Shown here piece after piece: positions 10,349 to 20,616 of a DNA stretch of 64,000 nt. The notes beneath the pieces were generated by a model. That model worked only from the letters and a program-made list of their open reading frames with translations. It was not told where the DNA came from and made no database searches. How positions within the stretch are numbered: position 1 is the stretch's first letter; the number at the start of each line of letters is the position of its first letter. The position numbers were made by a program, and so were the translations under genes. The stretch is from Lepidodermella squamata. Taxonomy: Eukaryota > Gastrotricha. Location: positions 124,001-188,000 of the forward strand of contig JBLDXI010000074.1 of the NCBI GenBank assembly GCA_047495785.1. The letters are read 5' to 3'.

Positions 10349-11109
10349 ATCTCTTTGTAAAAGGATGTATAATAGGTACTAATAGTCAGTAATTTTTACA
10401 TCTTTGCGCCCGAATGAATTTTTTAACCGCTATTTGTTGAATCACCTGCCTGTGTTATTGAATGATGACTGCGTAGAGTTCTTACATCTTTGTAGTCCGT
10501 TAACGCACGCAGCGAACCTATCTGAAGGATGGCGGTCATTACAAAGCATGACAATGGACGGCACCGCAAATAATAAGACTCTCAAGGAGAACTCGGCGAG
10601 CTTCATAGTATCTGAGGATGGAAAAGGCTGAAACGATCGAATTACTTGTGGTCTAATATTTCTCACCTTCAGTTCTATGTATCAGGTGCTTCACCAAATC
10701 TAAACTTTTTCATATCAATATTGATGTAACATTGCTCTCACAATTTTTAAGTGCTATGCTATGCTTGCGCTTGGATTTCAGGATAGATGAGCGATCAGTA
10801 TGTGAAGGATCCAGCCTATAAATTCATGTCAATCTTGCAGTTTCTCTCGAAATTCTCGCCAGCAAATATAACGTGAATACTCATAGGCTGGATCGCCCTT
10901 CTGTCACTATCAGACCTGGAAACGCCCAACAAGCTGCCAGTGCTCAGTCGAGGGACTAAGTTATGGCAAAGAGTAAAGGCCGGCTTGTCATCGCGGAATA
11001 AATTGAGAGGTTTCATGCGTTCATTCCTAGGGTTGAAAAAAACCATTTGTAGGAGATAAGATAAGGCGGGCTCTACTAGCAAAGATGTTGGCAGACATTT
11101 TGAGACAAA
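10349..11109. other. Upstream region of the PQQ-propeller-like gene
   Basis: The interval between the inverted-repeat element and the next gene has only short open frames (for example 75 codons from 10404) without recognisable features. It presumably includes the promoter of the gene at 11110, but I see no clear core elements. Confidence 0.4.
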
Positions 11110-12363
11110 ATGGATTTCCGCTTGCAAGTATTTTTCCAGATAGCAGCGATCTGCCTCATCAGTGCGTTCGCGCTTGAAGTGCCATGGCAAACATTTGGTG
11201 GGGATTTCACGCATTCCGGTTACCGGCCTGTCACGCTTGGACCTGACATTAGTTCTTTAAAACTTGCATGGACCGTCACTCAACCGCGCCCAGCTTCGGA
11301 CCCCTTCTATCCTCCAGTCATCTTCAATGAAACAGCTTATGTTCTAAGCGGACAAGGTTATCTCTTCGCTATAAATTTGAAAACTGGCTTTGTGACGAAT
11401 TTCGCTAATTTCACAAAAACTACGACTCAATACGGCGCGCCAACTCTGAGGGTATCAATCGATCGCTTTAATCCTAATCGAAAAATCGTAACAATTTATT
11501 CCCGATTGATGAATACTTCTCCACTGATAAATACCCTAGCCCTGTGCTCTATCGATGCGATAACCTTCAAGTTGAATTGGATTACAAATACTTTCAAACA
11601 AAACCTTCCATCAGCCATAGATGCGGCAGATGATGCTATCAGCGAAAAGCGAGACACCTACTATGTCTCAGGTGGTAATTGGTTTTCGGCCATCAACGCA
11701 TCAAGCGGCCGAGTAATTCTCGACTCGGTTTATACCCCGATTGGTTTCATCTTCCAAACAGCAGTCGATAAATCAGAAAGATTTTTGTTAGTGTCATCTT
11801 TTGGGAGTTTGTCCGGTTTGCATTTAGATAGTCTGCAATTAGCTTGGTCTACGTCAGTCAACAACACGAATGTCAATCTCTGGTACCCTATCGTGTCTCC
11901 AAATAACGACGGCAATTATCAAATGATTGTAATTGACGGTCCGGATGCAGAGCAATATCGCATTAAGGCTTTAGGATCGATGGGCGAGCTATTTTGGAGT
12001 AAGAAGTATCCCGGAAAGTATTGGGATATCAATGTTGTTCCTAGCCATAATGGTAGCCATATTTTTACGTATTCCAGTCTTAATGATGTTTCCATCTTGG
12101 ATGCCATGTCTGGTAAAACGGTTTCCTATTTGAAATGTGGCAACCCCTGTGGGAGAAATCGTTTCACTGACCAACCGATTATAACTAGAGACTACGCAAT
12201 TCTTAAAACGACGAATCAAATCTTTGTTTTTCGGTTGGTTTCTGGGGAATTGGCAGCGTTTACCCCTGAGCTGTCTGATACGATTAACTCAATGACACTA
12301 CGCGACGGTTACATTGTAATAGCTGACAGCTCTAATTCAGTGCTAGCGTTCAAGGCTGTATAA
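11110..12363 (+). CDS. Secreted PQQ-like beta-propeller protein, intronless, 417 aa
   Basis: The single-exon frame begins with a signal peptide (MDFRLQVFFQIAAICLISAF). The mature part opens with WQTFGGDFTHSGYRP, which resembles the first blade of PQQ/quinoprotein-type propellers (the W-x-x-x-x-x-D-x-x-x-S/H-G phrase). Later blades show FAINLKTG (about 85-95), FSAINASSGRVILDS (about 195-210), LSGLHLDSLQLAWS and FVFRLVSGELAAF. Several N-glycosylation sequons (for example NETA, NFTK, NTSP) fit secretion. I cannot name a substrate; dehydrogenase residues are not identifiable, so it may be a non-enzymatic propeller. AATAAA occurs at 12434. Lack of introns and resemblance to bacterial-type repeats leave horizontal origin open. 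Confidence 0.6.
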   Translation: MDFRLQVFFQIAAICLISAFALEVPWQTFGGDFTHSGYRPVTLGPDISSLKLAWTVTQPRPASDPFYPPVIFNETAYVLSGQGYLFAINLKTGFVTNFANFTKTTTQYGAPTLRVSIDRFNPNRKIVTIYSRLMNTSPLINTLALCSIDAITFKLNWITNTFKQNLPSAIDAADDAISEKRDTYYVSGGNWFSAINASSGRVILDSVYTPIGFIFQTAVDKSERFLLVSSFGSLSGLHLDSLQLAWSTSVNNTNVNLWYPIVSPNNDGNYQMIVIDGPDAEQYRIKALGSMGELFWSKKYPGKYWDINVVPSHNGSHIFTYSSLNDVSILDAMSGKTVSYLKCGNPCGRNRFTDQPIITRDYAILKTTNQIFVFRLVSGELAAFTPELSDTINSMTLRDGYIVIADSSNSVLAFKAV

Positions 12364-13680
12364 ATATATTCAATCTTCAATCATGTATACATATTAATGA
12401 TGTTTTTCCTCTCTATTGGTTATCGTTGATTACAATAAAAACGGCTGTGGAGAAAACTAGGCCATTCTATTCTTGTATAGCCAGGCAAAGAAAAACATGA
12501 TGCCCACTTCCCAATTGATGAATTATTCACTTGTGATCGATCATATGAGGAAGAGAGCATGAGCGCCTAAACGTAAAGATGCCCGAGAAATGAATTCCTC
12601 GCATTACGTGAAACATCTTAATACCAGTCTTGCGCTGCTTTCATTGTCATCTTTAGCTATTCTGATTGTTCAATTAGCATTTTTGGATCGACGATATGTT
12701 TGTAGTCAATCTGGTGAAAAATCAGCCGTAAATAGCCAAAATGTCATTGTTTACCTTATTGGGCGAAAAGAGGCTGATGCTCAAAATCTCGCGGACTCCC
12801 TCGCCAACCTTTTCCGATTTTTCAACCGGAAGTTCGGCTATCGTATAATCATATTCCACGAAAAGGAAACTGATCCATACAAAGTTTTGGAACTCATCAA
12901 TTCCCGGCATGAGCTTATGGATAATGAGGTATCGCTGATCGAGTTCGCAGAGGTGGAGTTCAAGTTACCGCCTCATTTCTTCCCTCGCTATGGGACAGGC
13001 TTGAACAAACTGAATTTCAAACCGGTTGACGAGGAAAGATTTCCCGGGTACCATCATATGTGCAACTTCTGGTTTCAGGGTATTTTTGACCACCCAGCAA
13101 TGAACGACGTCAAGTACTACATGCGGCTCGATACTGATTCTCAACTGAGGTCGAACATCAAATACGATTTGTTCAAATTTATGGAGAATAATGGCTTCTT
13201 ATACTCATATCGGAGTAAGCTAACGGACGAGCCTTTGGCCACTGTTGGATTGGCTGATTTTGTACAAGATTTTGAGTCAAGGCATGGAGAAAACCTCGCC
13301 GCTCTTCAGTTGCTGAACATACCTCGTAGAAATTCGACCAAACGATTAAATTATCGCCTCCCAATTTACTACAACAACTTCGAAATCGTTCACGTACCGA
13401 CTTTCCGCGAAAACCCACTCATCCAAGCTTTTGAGAGTGAAGTTGTTGATTCAGTGAAGATTTACCTGCACCGCTGGGGCGATGCTCCACTGCGGTACTT
13501 GACCGTCAATATGGTCTTCAATCTTAGGAAATTAAGGAATTCTTCCCGGTGTTGAGGGCAGAACCGAGAATTCTGCCCGCTGAAAATGCCCGAGGGCGTA
13601 GCGGAGCGCAGCGAAGCGAAGCCCGAGGGTATTTTCAAGGGCTGAATTCGAGGTTTTGCCCGAGACACAAGGGAAGAGTT

Positions 13681-13706
13681 CCTGTTCCTTCCCAGTTGGT
13701 TATTTT
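13681..13706 (+). repeat. Left copy of Crypton-like inverted repeat
   Basis: CCTGTTCCTTCCCAGTTGGT followed by TATTTT is the reverse complement of 15629-15654 with one mismatch. Cryptons generally lack terminal inverted repeats, so these may be recombinase-binding or internal sites and not true ends; about 145 bp of element lie outside the left copy. Confidence 0.85.
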
Positions 13707-13901
13707 CGTTAATCCGACACTCGGACGAGTGAAAATGGGGAATGGTGTATAGTGCGTATGAAAGATGACCGTTGTTAATAACGAAAATAAGAAATCCAGC
13801 TTAAAATTTGTAGCAAATTTTTTTTTTGAATTTTTTTTGTTCGTTGTTCATTTCCTTGTTTTATTATCAATTGAATATTGCGAATTTCCGTCGAATTTTC
13901 A

Positions 13902-15363
13902 ATGGAGATCACTTTTGATATTGGCGACCTGGGCCTCGGTGCTCTCGCTGACGGCTCCGTGGAAGTGAAACTGCGCGAAGAATCCGATCCAATTCGACTT
14001 CTCGAACGAGAACTTGATGCTGATATCGAAGAAGAAGAATCCGATGAAGAGGGTGATACGTCGGAGTTCATTCAAGAAGTCGAAAATTTCGTGGCTGGTT
14101 TTGAAGCAAACGGCACAGCTCAGAAAACCAAGCAGCACTGGAGCCGATTTGTCGCATTTGTCGAGCAGCGATTCCACATTTCGGAGCAACTATTAGTTGA
14201 ACTTACGGTCAAGGATATGGATCTCTATGTCGCTCTTTTTCTCAAGCAGTTGACGAAGACTGATGGTAGCGCGATGGAGCCGACAACGATTCGAGGCATT
14301 TATTCCTCCATCATTCGCCATCTCCGCGATGTGACGAAGAACGAAATCAACTTCACCATGGCGAGAGTCGATTTCTTCTACAGCATGAAAATGCTGAAAT
14401 CCAAGTTTGTCGAATCTAAGCGTGCTGGAAAGGGAAATAAAGCCCGAGCATCTGAATGCCTAGAACGAGAAGATATTGATAAAATGCGTGAGGCGAAAAC
14501 GCTGACTGATGACACGCCAATCGGTTTGATCACGATGCTGTGGCTGGTTTTCACCGTGTATTTCGGTCTTCGTGGCCGTGATGAACATCTACAAATGAAG
14601 TAGGTTGTTGGATTGCCATTGAAAAATTGTTAAATTGGCCGTTTTCAGGTTTGGTGATGTCCAGCTAAAAACCGAATCTGGAGGTCGCAGGTATCTCGAA
14701 TTCAACGAGCGACAGACTAAAACCAGGAATGGCGAATCAACCCACTCAAAACTGGCACCACGAGCATACGAGAACGGTGGCTTTTTCTGCCCGGTTCGAT
14801 TGTTCCTTATTTTTTGTGCAAAACGACCGGGAAAGTTTTCGCGCCCGAGTGACCCAATGTATGTTGGTTGCCTGACCCGATTTCGACCCGACGGCCTCTT
14901 CTACAAATGCCAAAATTTGGGCAAGAACCCCCTTGGATCGCTCCTCAAGGACGCCGCTGTCGGTGCTGGTATTACCAAACGAATCACGAACCACTCGGCT
15001 CGAAAGTTTCTCGTCTCAACCCTCTCTGAACTCGGTGTCGATTCTCGAAAGATCATCCAGATTTCTGGTCATGCATCGGTCGATTCTCTGAACAGTTACC
15101 ACAAACTCAACACCTCTGAACGACGAAGTATCAGCGACAAACTGGCTGTCGGTTTCGGTGATGGACAATCAGCTGCAGTTTCGGGTGTGTCTGCACAAGA
15201 GATCAAGCCAACCGAAGGATTGGTGGTGGCCGAGTCGCATTTCTCGCAAACGCTGCTGCTTCGAAACGTCGAAAATGACCCGCGCGATGAGCCACCCGTA
15301 AAGCAAGCTAAACCCATGCCGATCTTCAATTTCTCGAATTGCTCCGTCGTTATTAACAATTAA
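13902..15363 (+). CDS. Crypton-type tyrosine recombinase (DUF3504-like), 470 aa
   Basis: This enzyme cuts and rejoins DNA through a tyrosine to move the element. Exons are 13902-14599 and 14649-15363; a 49-bp GT-AG intron joins HLQMK to FGDVQLK in phase. I chose the ATG at 13902; upstream in-frame codons lack an ATG. After an acidic N-terminus (DIEEEESDEEGD) come a SAM-like core-binding domain (about residues 55-170) and the catalytic domain. Catalytic-type residues are visible: arginine in YFGLRGRDEHLQ, H-x-x-R in TNHSARKF, histidine in ISGHASVDS and tyrosine in LNSYHKL. All are intact with no frame damage, so the copy could be recent or active. AATAAA lies at 15401. The Ser/Asp-poor tail after about residue 420 is not recognised. 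Confidence 0.88.
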
Positions 15364-15570
15364 TCCGGCCCAAACACTTGTTTTAAAGTTTAAACATTCT
15401 AATAAAGGTTATTCACTTGTTCACTCGTTTGGTCAGAGTCTGAAGGTTGTAGTAAAGGGACTGGGAACGGAAATTGAAGTTGTGCAACATTATTTCAGGT
15501 GAGAGGTTTTCCCGAATTTTCGAGAGCATCAATTGATTTTCGAAAATAAAAAATCCACCCTAATCGTTTG

Positions 15571-15609
15571 AGCGGGCAGAAACAGCGGGCAGAAACATCG
15601 GGCAGAATC
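15571..15609 (+). repeat. Three tandem 13-bp repeats near right end of Crypton-like element
   Basis: AGCGGGCAGAAAC occurs twice in tandem and is followed by ATCGGGCAGAATC. The core GGGCAGAA also occurs directly and inverted at the left end (13556-13577), which makes it a candidate recombinase recognition motif. Confidence 0.75.
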
Positions 15610-15628
15610 ACTTTTTCCGTCTAGGCAA

Positions 15629-15654
15629 AAAATAACCAACTGGGCAGGAACAGG
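15629..15654 (-). repeat. Right copy of Crypton-like inverted repeat
   Basis: Partner of 13681-13706 with one mismatch. It ends within 2 bp of the resumed GT15 coding sequence, so it marks the right boundary of the element closely. Confidence 0.85.
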
Positions 15655-15731
15655 TTTACAAGTTCTGCGACTTCGATTATGAACACGCGTCTTATTTCTA
15701 CGCTACATGCTTACCTCCGTGCGGACCGTAG

Positions 15732-17185
15732 CTGTCGTAACATAGTACTCATGCAAGGTATTAGAACACAGCAGTCACGCCAGGCCAATATGCTATTTTG
15801 GTGCTATTCATCCGGTTCAGCGACATCGCGTTGTTTACCGAAATTGTCTGTATAATGGTAAACGCGCATTTCGTCTTATTTATTATAATATCATTATTAC
15901 CCTGGCTTCCATACTCATGAAGGTTGCATAGCAGTGCGTAAAGAGGCTGATTTTTGCTTACATCCTCCTTATAATGAAATGACGTCATTTGGGTCAACGA
16001 ATCAGCTATGGAAGTTAACCGTTCGATCAGCTCGTTAATCTTCGTCGAAATGAAGAGACTGCCCATCATTCTGGTCTTCTGCTTCTTCATCTCCTTCACA
16101 TTCATCACTTACATCGAAGATTTCGTGAGAACGTCATACAACACCATTTTCTCCGGGGAAGTCGTTTCGTCGCATGAGATTGATCAATCCGGAGGCAGTT
16201 CTAACAGCTCAAAATATCCTGGCGAATAAACTAACGTGTGACAAATGTTTCGGCTAAAATGTTGCCAGAATGTGAAATAACCGGCTCGTGTCCATTGCCG
16301 CTTGCGATATGGACTACGAGTCGAGCTAAATTGATGGGTTAACGCGAACTTCGGCGACATGCGACGCCCACTTTTTCACCAAGAAAGGTACTTTTACATG
16401 GAATCCACTCGGCAATGGGAAAGCTGTGTGGTTTTAAAATGCCTTCTTATTGAAATTGATGGCCAATCCATGCCCAAAAAATAGCTTTAGGACGAATTTA
16501 CATTATAACGAGTTGGACAGTTTTTTGAGCCCAACTGGCCTCCCATTTTGAACTTTGCTGCTTGTGAATAATCCTACGTACGGTAGAGGCGTTGGTCAGC
16601 CCTAATATCAACTTTTCTTCATAATTTCTTCTCTTAACTTCACTCTCTCGATTCTCGGTCAACTTAATTCAAATCATGATTGATGATCACACTGTATTGT
16701 GCAAATCCTGTTTGTGTTCGCCATCACGTACATCACGTACGTACGTACATCATCGTCAACTCTTTTCATCTTCGCTGATGCCGGGAGCGATGCGCACAAA
16801 ACGGCAAGCTTCAGCTGATGAGCTGCTGCTGATTACAACAGCTGAGTGAACAATCGATTCGATTCCACGGCTATCACGAACTGTTTTTATTATTCAAACT
16901 AAAATGAACCCCTATCTGCGATAGAAGATAAGTAAATGATGTTGTAGTTCTGAAAATGGGGTTTTCAAACTGTTATCAAAATAGTGACTGACTTGGTTGC
17001 ACGCGTGGATCAATTCGTTCTCTATGATCAAAGATACATGTTGAAAGCTGGAATTTTTATTGTAAACTTGAGTGAACTATTATGATACACAAAGCTAAGC
17101 CAGCCCCATGAAAGGGCGAAAAATAATTGCAAGATATACATTTGGCAATAAAATGCGGTGCTTCTAATTTGATTCATGCCGGCAA
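15732..17185. other. Intergenic region between GT15 and the Ly6 cluster
   Basis: One 60-codon plus-strand frame (16050-16229, listed separately) is the only notable reading frame. A short (ACGT)-rich run, TACATCACGTACGTACGTAC, lies at about 16728. Nothing else is recognised. Confidence 0.45.
16050..16229 (+). CDS. Small putative membrane-anchored peptide or orphan first exon
   Basis: ATG at 16050 opens MKRLPIILVFCFFISFTFIT, a strong N-terminal hydrophobic segment with a positive flank, followed by a polar Ser/Asn-rich tail ending SSKYPGE and TAA. The layout resembles the cytosolic tail, anchor and stem start of a type II Golgi enzyme, but no catalytic exon is seen downstream. It may be a remnant or chance. 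Confidence 0.2.
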   Translation: MKRLPIILVFCFFISFTFITYIEDFVRTSYNTIFSGEVVSSHEIDQSGGSSNSSKYPGE

Positions 17186-17616
17186 TTACATTTGACCAAG
17201 CCGCTGCAGCAGGTAGTACGAAGACGCAAGTGCGATGGCTAGGGCCGTTTTGCTTGCCGACCAGTTCCGCTCAGCTCCGCTTGTTTGTGTATTACACAGG
17301 TCAGTTTGGCAGCACTGGGCATTGAAAACTCCGCTGGCCGTTGGGCAAGTGGGAGTGCACATACGGTTGTACATGCTAAATTTCAAGTTACATTGTACGA
17401 TTTAGATGAATTCATACTGTTTGAAACCTACGTTCCATAGCTACCAACTGCATAAGAAATTGTGAGGCAATTTGTGTAGCCCGTCGCGCAGGTGACCGGA
17501 TTCGTTGGAGTCGTACAAACCGCGCACTGGTAACACTGGAATGCGTCTGCGTTCAAAATCAGTGAGCCCAAAACTCCGAAGCAAACAAAAATCACGAAGA
17601 TGCCCGATTTCGCCAT
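17186..17616 (-). CDS. Ly6/uPAR three-finger protein 1, GPI-anchored, 124 aa
   Basis: Two exons, 17616-17432 and 17375-17186, join in phase across a 56-bp intron (GYG-T-MYNRM). The protein has a signal peptide, ten cysteines in the Ly6 pattern beginning FQCYQCAVC and ending CCQTDLCN, and a hydrophobic C-terminus (SKTALAIALASSYYLLQRLG) that fits a GPI-anchor signal. Family members are cell-surface or secreted binders; the ligand cannot be read from sequence. Unlike copies 2, 3 and 5, the region containing CCQTDLCN is not split from the preceding exon. Confidence 0.88.
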
Positions 17617-17795
17617 GATTTTAAAATTAATCTCACTTTTAAACTTCTATACGCTGTGTACAAACAAGTCAATAAAACTTTGACAGCAATCAGGAACTAC
17701 TCAGCGCCTACTCTCAGGAAAGCAAGGCAAGCTTCTAACCCAGTAGCCGAACTTCAAAGCAAGTTTAGAAGCTTCAAATAAAGCTGAAAGATTGT

Positions 17796-18254
17796 TCAGT
17801 AAATTTTATTCATTACTGCTACAACAGCGCCGAAAAATAATACAAGCACAGTCGAATCTGCCGCCGATAGCTTGCTAGATGCGCTAATTTTGTACGTATT
17901 ACATGTATCGGATGTGCAGCAGCTGAAAAATGTCAGGAATTAATGTTTTGAACATGTCAACCCTCAATCCTTACTTGATTGAAATAGATCCCCCACTAGT
18001 TGGACATGAAGGAGAACACATTCGGCTGTAGATGCTGTAAAATCCCATGTTAACTTACATCGGAAACTCTGGGAATTTACTTACGTTGAATATCCAGAAA
18101 AAGCGTACATGACAGTTACACAGTAGGTGTATCCGGTGGCACAAGTTGTAGTGCCTGACGGCGTTTCGCAGTTGGCACATTGATAGCATTGCAAAGCCGA
18201 AGATTGGTGCGTAATTACGGCGAAAGCGATCGAAAGAGCAAGTAATTTACTCAT
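17796..18254 (-). CDS. Ly6/uPAR three-finger protein 2, 118 aa
   Basis: Three exons: 18254-18085, 18034-17975 (exactly 60 nt) and 17922-17796. They encode a signal peptide, LQCYQCANC, a central CATGYTYC, then RMCSPSCPTSGG and NCCTSDTCN, and a hydrophobic tail (VLVLFFGAVVAVMNK) consistent with a GPI signal. The introns are about 50 bp each with GT-AG ends. It shares exon structure with copy 3, and the CYQCANC start is common to copies 2 and 3, which suggests local duplication. Confidence 0.87.
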
Positions 18255-19100
18255 TTTACCCGAAACGTATAATGCAAGCGTGCGGCAAAATAAGGAAAAC
18301 TAGAGCGCGATCTACTGGTTTCTGTCCCCTTTTTATAAGCCCCGGGCACTTGACATGATCATAAAGATATGATCAACACACGGCGGTGGACTGGCGTTAG
18401 GTGCCATTTTCGGCAGAACTGGGCTTAGATGAGGGCGCGGAGGACATTTTGAAGATATGTCATCTTGGAGATGATAGGGGTATTATTTAATTATCACTGC
18501 GCAACATGATCCGTTATACTCAACAATGCTTGTGTCCGCGCTCGAAAACAACCGCGGAATCGTGGGCGTAAACAAGTAGCAAAAATAACTGCTAGTCCGA
18601 ATCTCATTGTCATTTGCTTTGATCCGTAGCACTACTAATGAGAGACTTACCTCTCTGTTCTATTTCTTTCAAAAGCAAAAACTAAAATCTACTCTATTTC
18701 AGCCAAAAGCAGGCACGGGTTAATTTTTAACATTTTTATTACGAAAGGAAACAGTCATCATTGCAAGAAAATTACTGCTTTCCTCCAACTTTAAATACAA
18801 GTCATATACTGCTTATGAATCAGGATGAGAATTTCGATGAGAGACAGAGGTGAAAACTATCAGTCAAAATATCGATATAAAAAGCAATCAAGCATCATAC
18901 GTTGAGATATTAGCACCAAAAGCGGCTTTTCGCAATATACTTTCAAACCTTGCTTTATCGCGACTCGATGATGATTGAACGGAGCATTCTTATACAGATA
19001 TGAAATAAAATACGGAAAGGTTGATTCGTTATGAGTGTTGCGTAATAATATATGACTCGTGCACACGGTTGTTGTTTCAATGGGCATCGGACTGAGAAGT
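18255..19100. other. Intergenic between Ly6 genes 2 and 3
   Basis: Upstream DNA of Ly6 gene 2 and downstream DNA of gene 3. A minus-strand frame overlapping 18860-19297 is a shadow of gene 3 exon 3. No RNA gene or element is recognised. Confidence 0.45.
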
Positions 19101-19590
19101 TTACTGACGGAAATACGCGGCGAGACCAACAGACGCCAGTAGGACGCTGAAGGACACAAACCGGCTGTTGGCATCGGAGCTGGCCGGGACGACGTACGAG
19201 TTGCACAAGTCAGTCGAGCAGCAGCTAAACATAGCAAATTTAAAATTCGACTGAATTCTAAGGTTTTTGCGAACTTACTTAGTAGTGAACGCGCCACTGC
19301 TGGTCGGGCAGCTTGGGGTGCACAGACGAGTGTAGGTCCTTGGGAAACACAGATATTTATAGGATTAACAAAGTCTAGAAATAGCTAAACACTCACGTTC
19401 CGTATCCTGAGACGGTGTAGTAAGCAGTCATGCATTTGGTGTAACCCGATCCACAGGTCACAACTTGGCCTGATGAAGAGCCAGCCGAAGCGCAGTTGGC
19501 GCACTGGTAGCACTGAAGGGCCAAAGTTTGCATGCAGAACATGCCGAGAACAACCAAGCAGGCGAGAACACCAACGGAGAACTTGTTCAT
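19101..19590 (-). CDS. Ly6/uPAR three-finger protein 3, 125 aa
   Basis: Exons 19590-19397, 19338-19279 (60 nt) and 19224-19101 join in phase. A signal peptide precedes LQCYQCANC. The middle exon encodes YTRLCTPSCPTSSG, and the last begins NCCSTDLCNSYVVP and ends in a hydrophobic stretch (FVSFSVLLASVGLAAYF), a likely GPI signal. All ten Ly6 cysteines are present. It is closest in layout to copy 2. Confidence 0.88.
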
Positions 19591-20616
19591 TGTTGCCGAG
19601 AGTTTGATTTCGAAAGCTTAACTATAATAGCGCCTATAGCTGAGATGGAAATGAGCATTAAATTTATTCAAAGGAAAATCGGTCGCAAAAAACATAAATC
19701 TATGGAGGTAGAAAAATAATTCTATTTTTGGATCGTGATGAGCGTTCATGAAAGAGTCTTCGAAATGTTTTGTCAAAGAGCAAACATAATGCTGATCAGT
19801 GGAAAGAGGGCTATCGAAAGGCTTTCGACGCGATGTCTGAATGCTGAGCTCGAAATGGCACCATTGCAGTTGTTCGACTTGCAGCATGCTGAAAAATTAT
19901 ATCAGGGTGAAATGAAATCTCAAGAAGAAAAAACGTCGCAAGAGAATATCATATATACTTATGCATAATGACTTTAAGCTTCCACTATGGATAGGTTTTG
20001 CTACCAGGACTCCATCCTCTTAGATTATCGCGAAATATCTGTTTGAATAGGGACAAGGTCTAGGTAATTTTTATGGTTTTCATTGTGTCTCCGCCGAATT
20101 GCGTCTCCTTCGCGTCAAGAACGTTTTGCCTTAGTGCGATCACTTACAAAAGTTGCAAAACACAGCTGAAATGCGATATACAACCGGTGCCCTTGAAACC
20201 TATGCTACTGTTTGCGATAGGCTCATGTATTGACGGTGTATGTCTTGTCCGGGCTATTAAACATGACAGGGCAATAAAAAGGGAGTATTTCAATAAATAT
20301 GGTATGTTGGGAATGGATTAGGACTTAAAGTGACTATAATCAATGAATCAAAGCTACTTCCTTATCCAAAAAAATTCTCTAAAAACTCATGGATTTACAA
20401 TGGATTTACAATGGAAACCTTAGCTCCATTAAACGAAGTCCCTCAGACTTGAGGCCTAGAGTGAGAGTGAGTTGAGTAGAGGAATAAAGTCAGTTTGCCT
20501 AGGGTGGGAAAACAACACAAAGATGTTGTTAAGCTTATGGATCTTTCATATGGAGCATGTCCAATTTGCCAGGCGATAAAGCGTGATGTAGGGTGGGATA
20601 AAGGAGGTTTAAATAC
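19591..20616. other. Intergenic between Ly6 genes 3 and 4
   Basis: Plus-strand frames of 77 and 82 codons (19735-19968 and 20073-20321) have no recognised features. This interval should contain a third exon of Ly6 gene 4 if that gene were intact; I found no CC-x-x-x-x-CN-encoding stretch behind an acceptor. Confidence 0.4.

Larger units (their letters stand above)
13535..15656 (+). mobile_element. Crypton-like tyrosine-recombinase DNA element
   Basis: The borders are inferred from where the GT15 coding match stops (after AAA TTA at 13529-13534) and resumes (TAC AAG at 15657). Inside are a two-exon tyrosine recombinase gene, a GC-rich left end (13550-13680) with short palindromes built on GGGCAGAA/TTCTGCCC and GAAAATGCCC/GGGTATTTTC, a pair of 26-bp inverted repeats, and a 13-bp triplicate near the right end. 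There is no reverse transcriptase or DDE transposase, which fits Cryptons. Confidence 0.75.
12590..15731 (+). pseudogene. GT15 (KRE2/MNT1-like) mannosyltransferase gene split by an insertion
   Basis: The family transfers alpha-1,2-linked mannose in the Golgi. The 5' part (12590 to about 13534) encodes a type II membrane anchor (about residues 12-31), FFNRKFGYRIIIFHEKE, the GT15 core GYHHMCNFWFQGIFDHP, YYMRLDTDSQLRSNIKYD, YNNFEIVHVP and HRWGDAPLRYLTVNMVF, then leaves the family pattern after NLRK and ends at TGA 13553-13555. The missing family C-terminus appears 2.1 kb downstream: 15657-15731 reads YKFCDFDYEHASYFY followed by ATCLPPCGP and a stop, matching the usual end of the domain. The Crypton-like element lies exactly between. 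The allele is probably disrupted unless the truncated protein (321 aa) still functions. GT15 is typically fungal, so its presence in an animal is itself unusual. Confidence 0.8.

Noticed and set aside
10816-11214. 132-codon minus-strand frame
   Set aside because: Overlaps the start of the PQQ-like gene on the other strand, with no protein character or splice support.
15761-16108. 115-codon minus-strand frame
   Set aside because: No recognisable features; overlaps the small plus-strand hydrophobic frame and does not fit any neighbouring gene.
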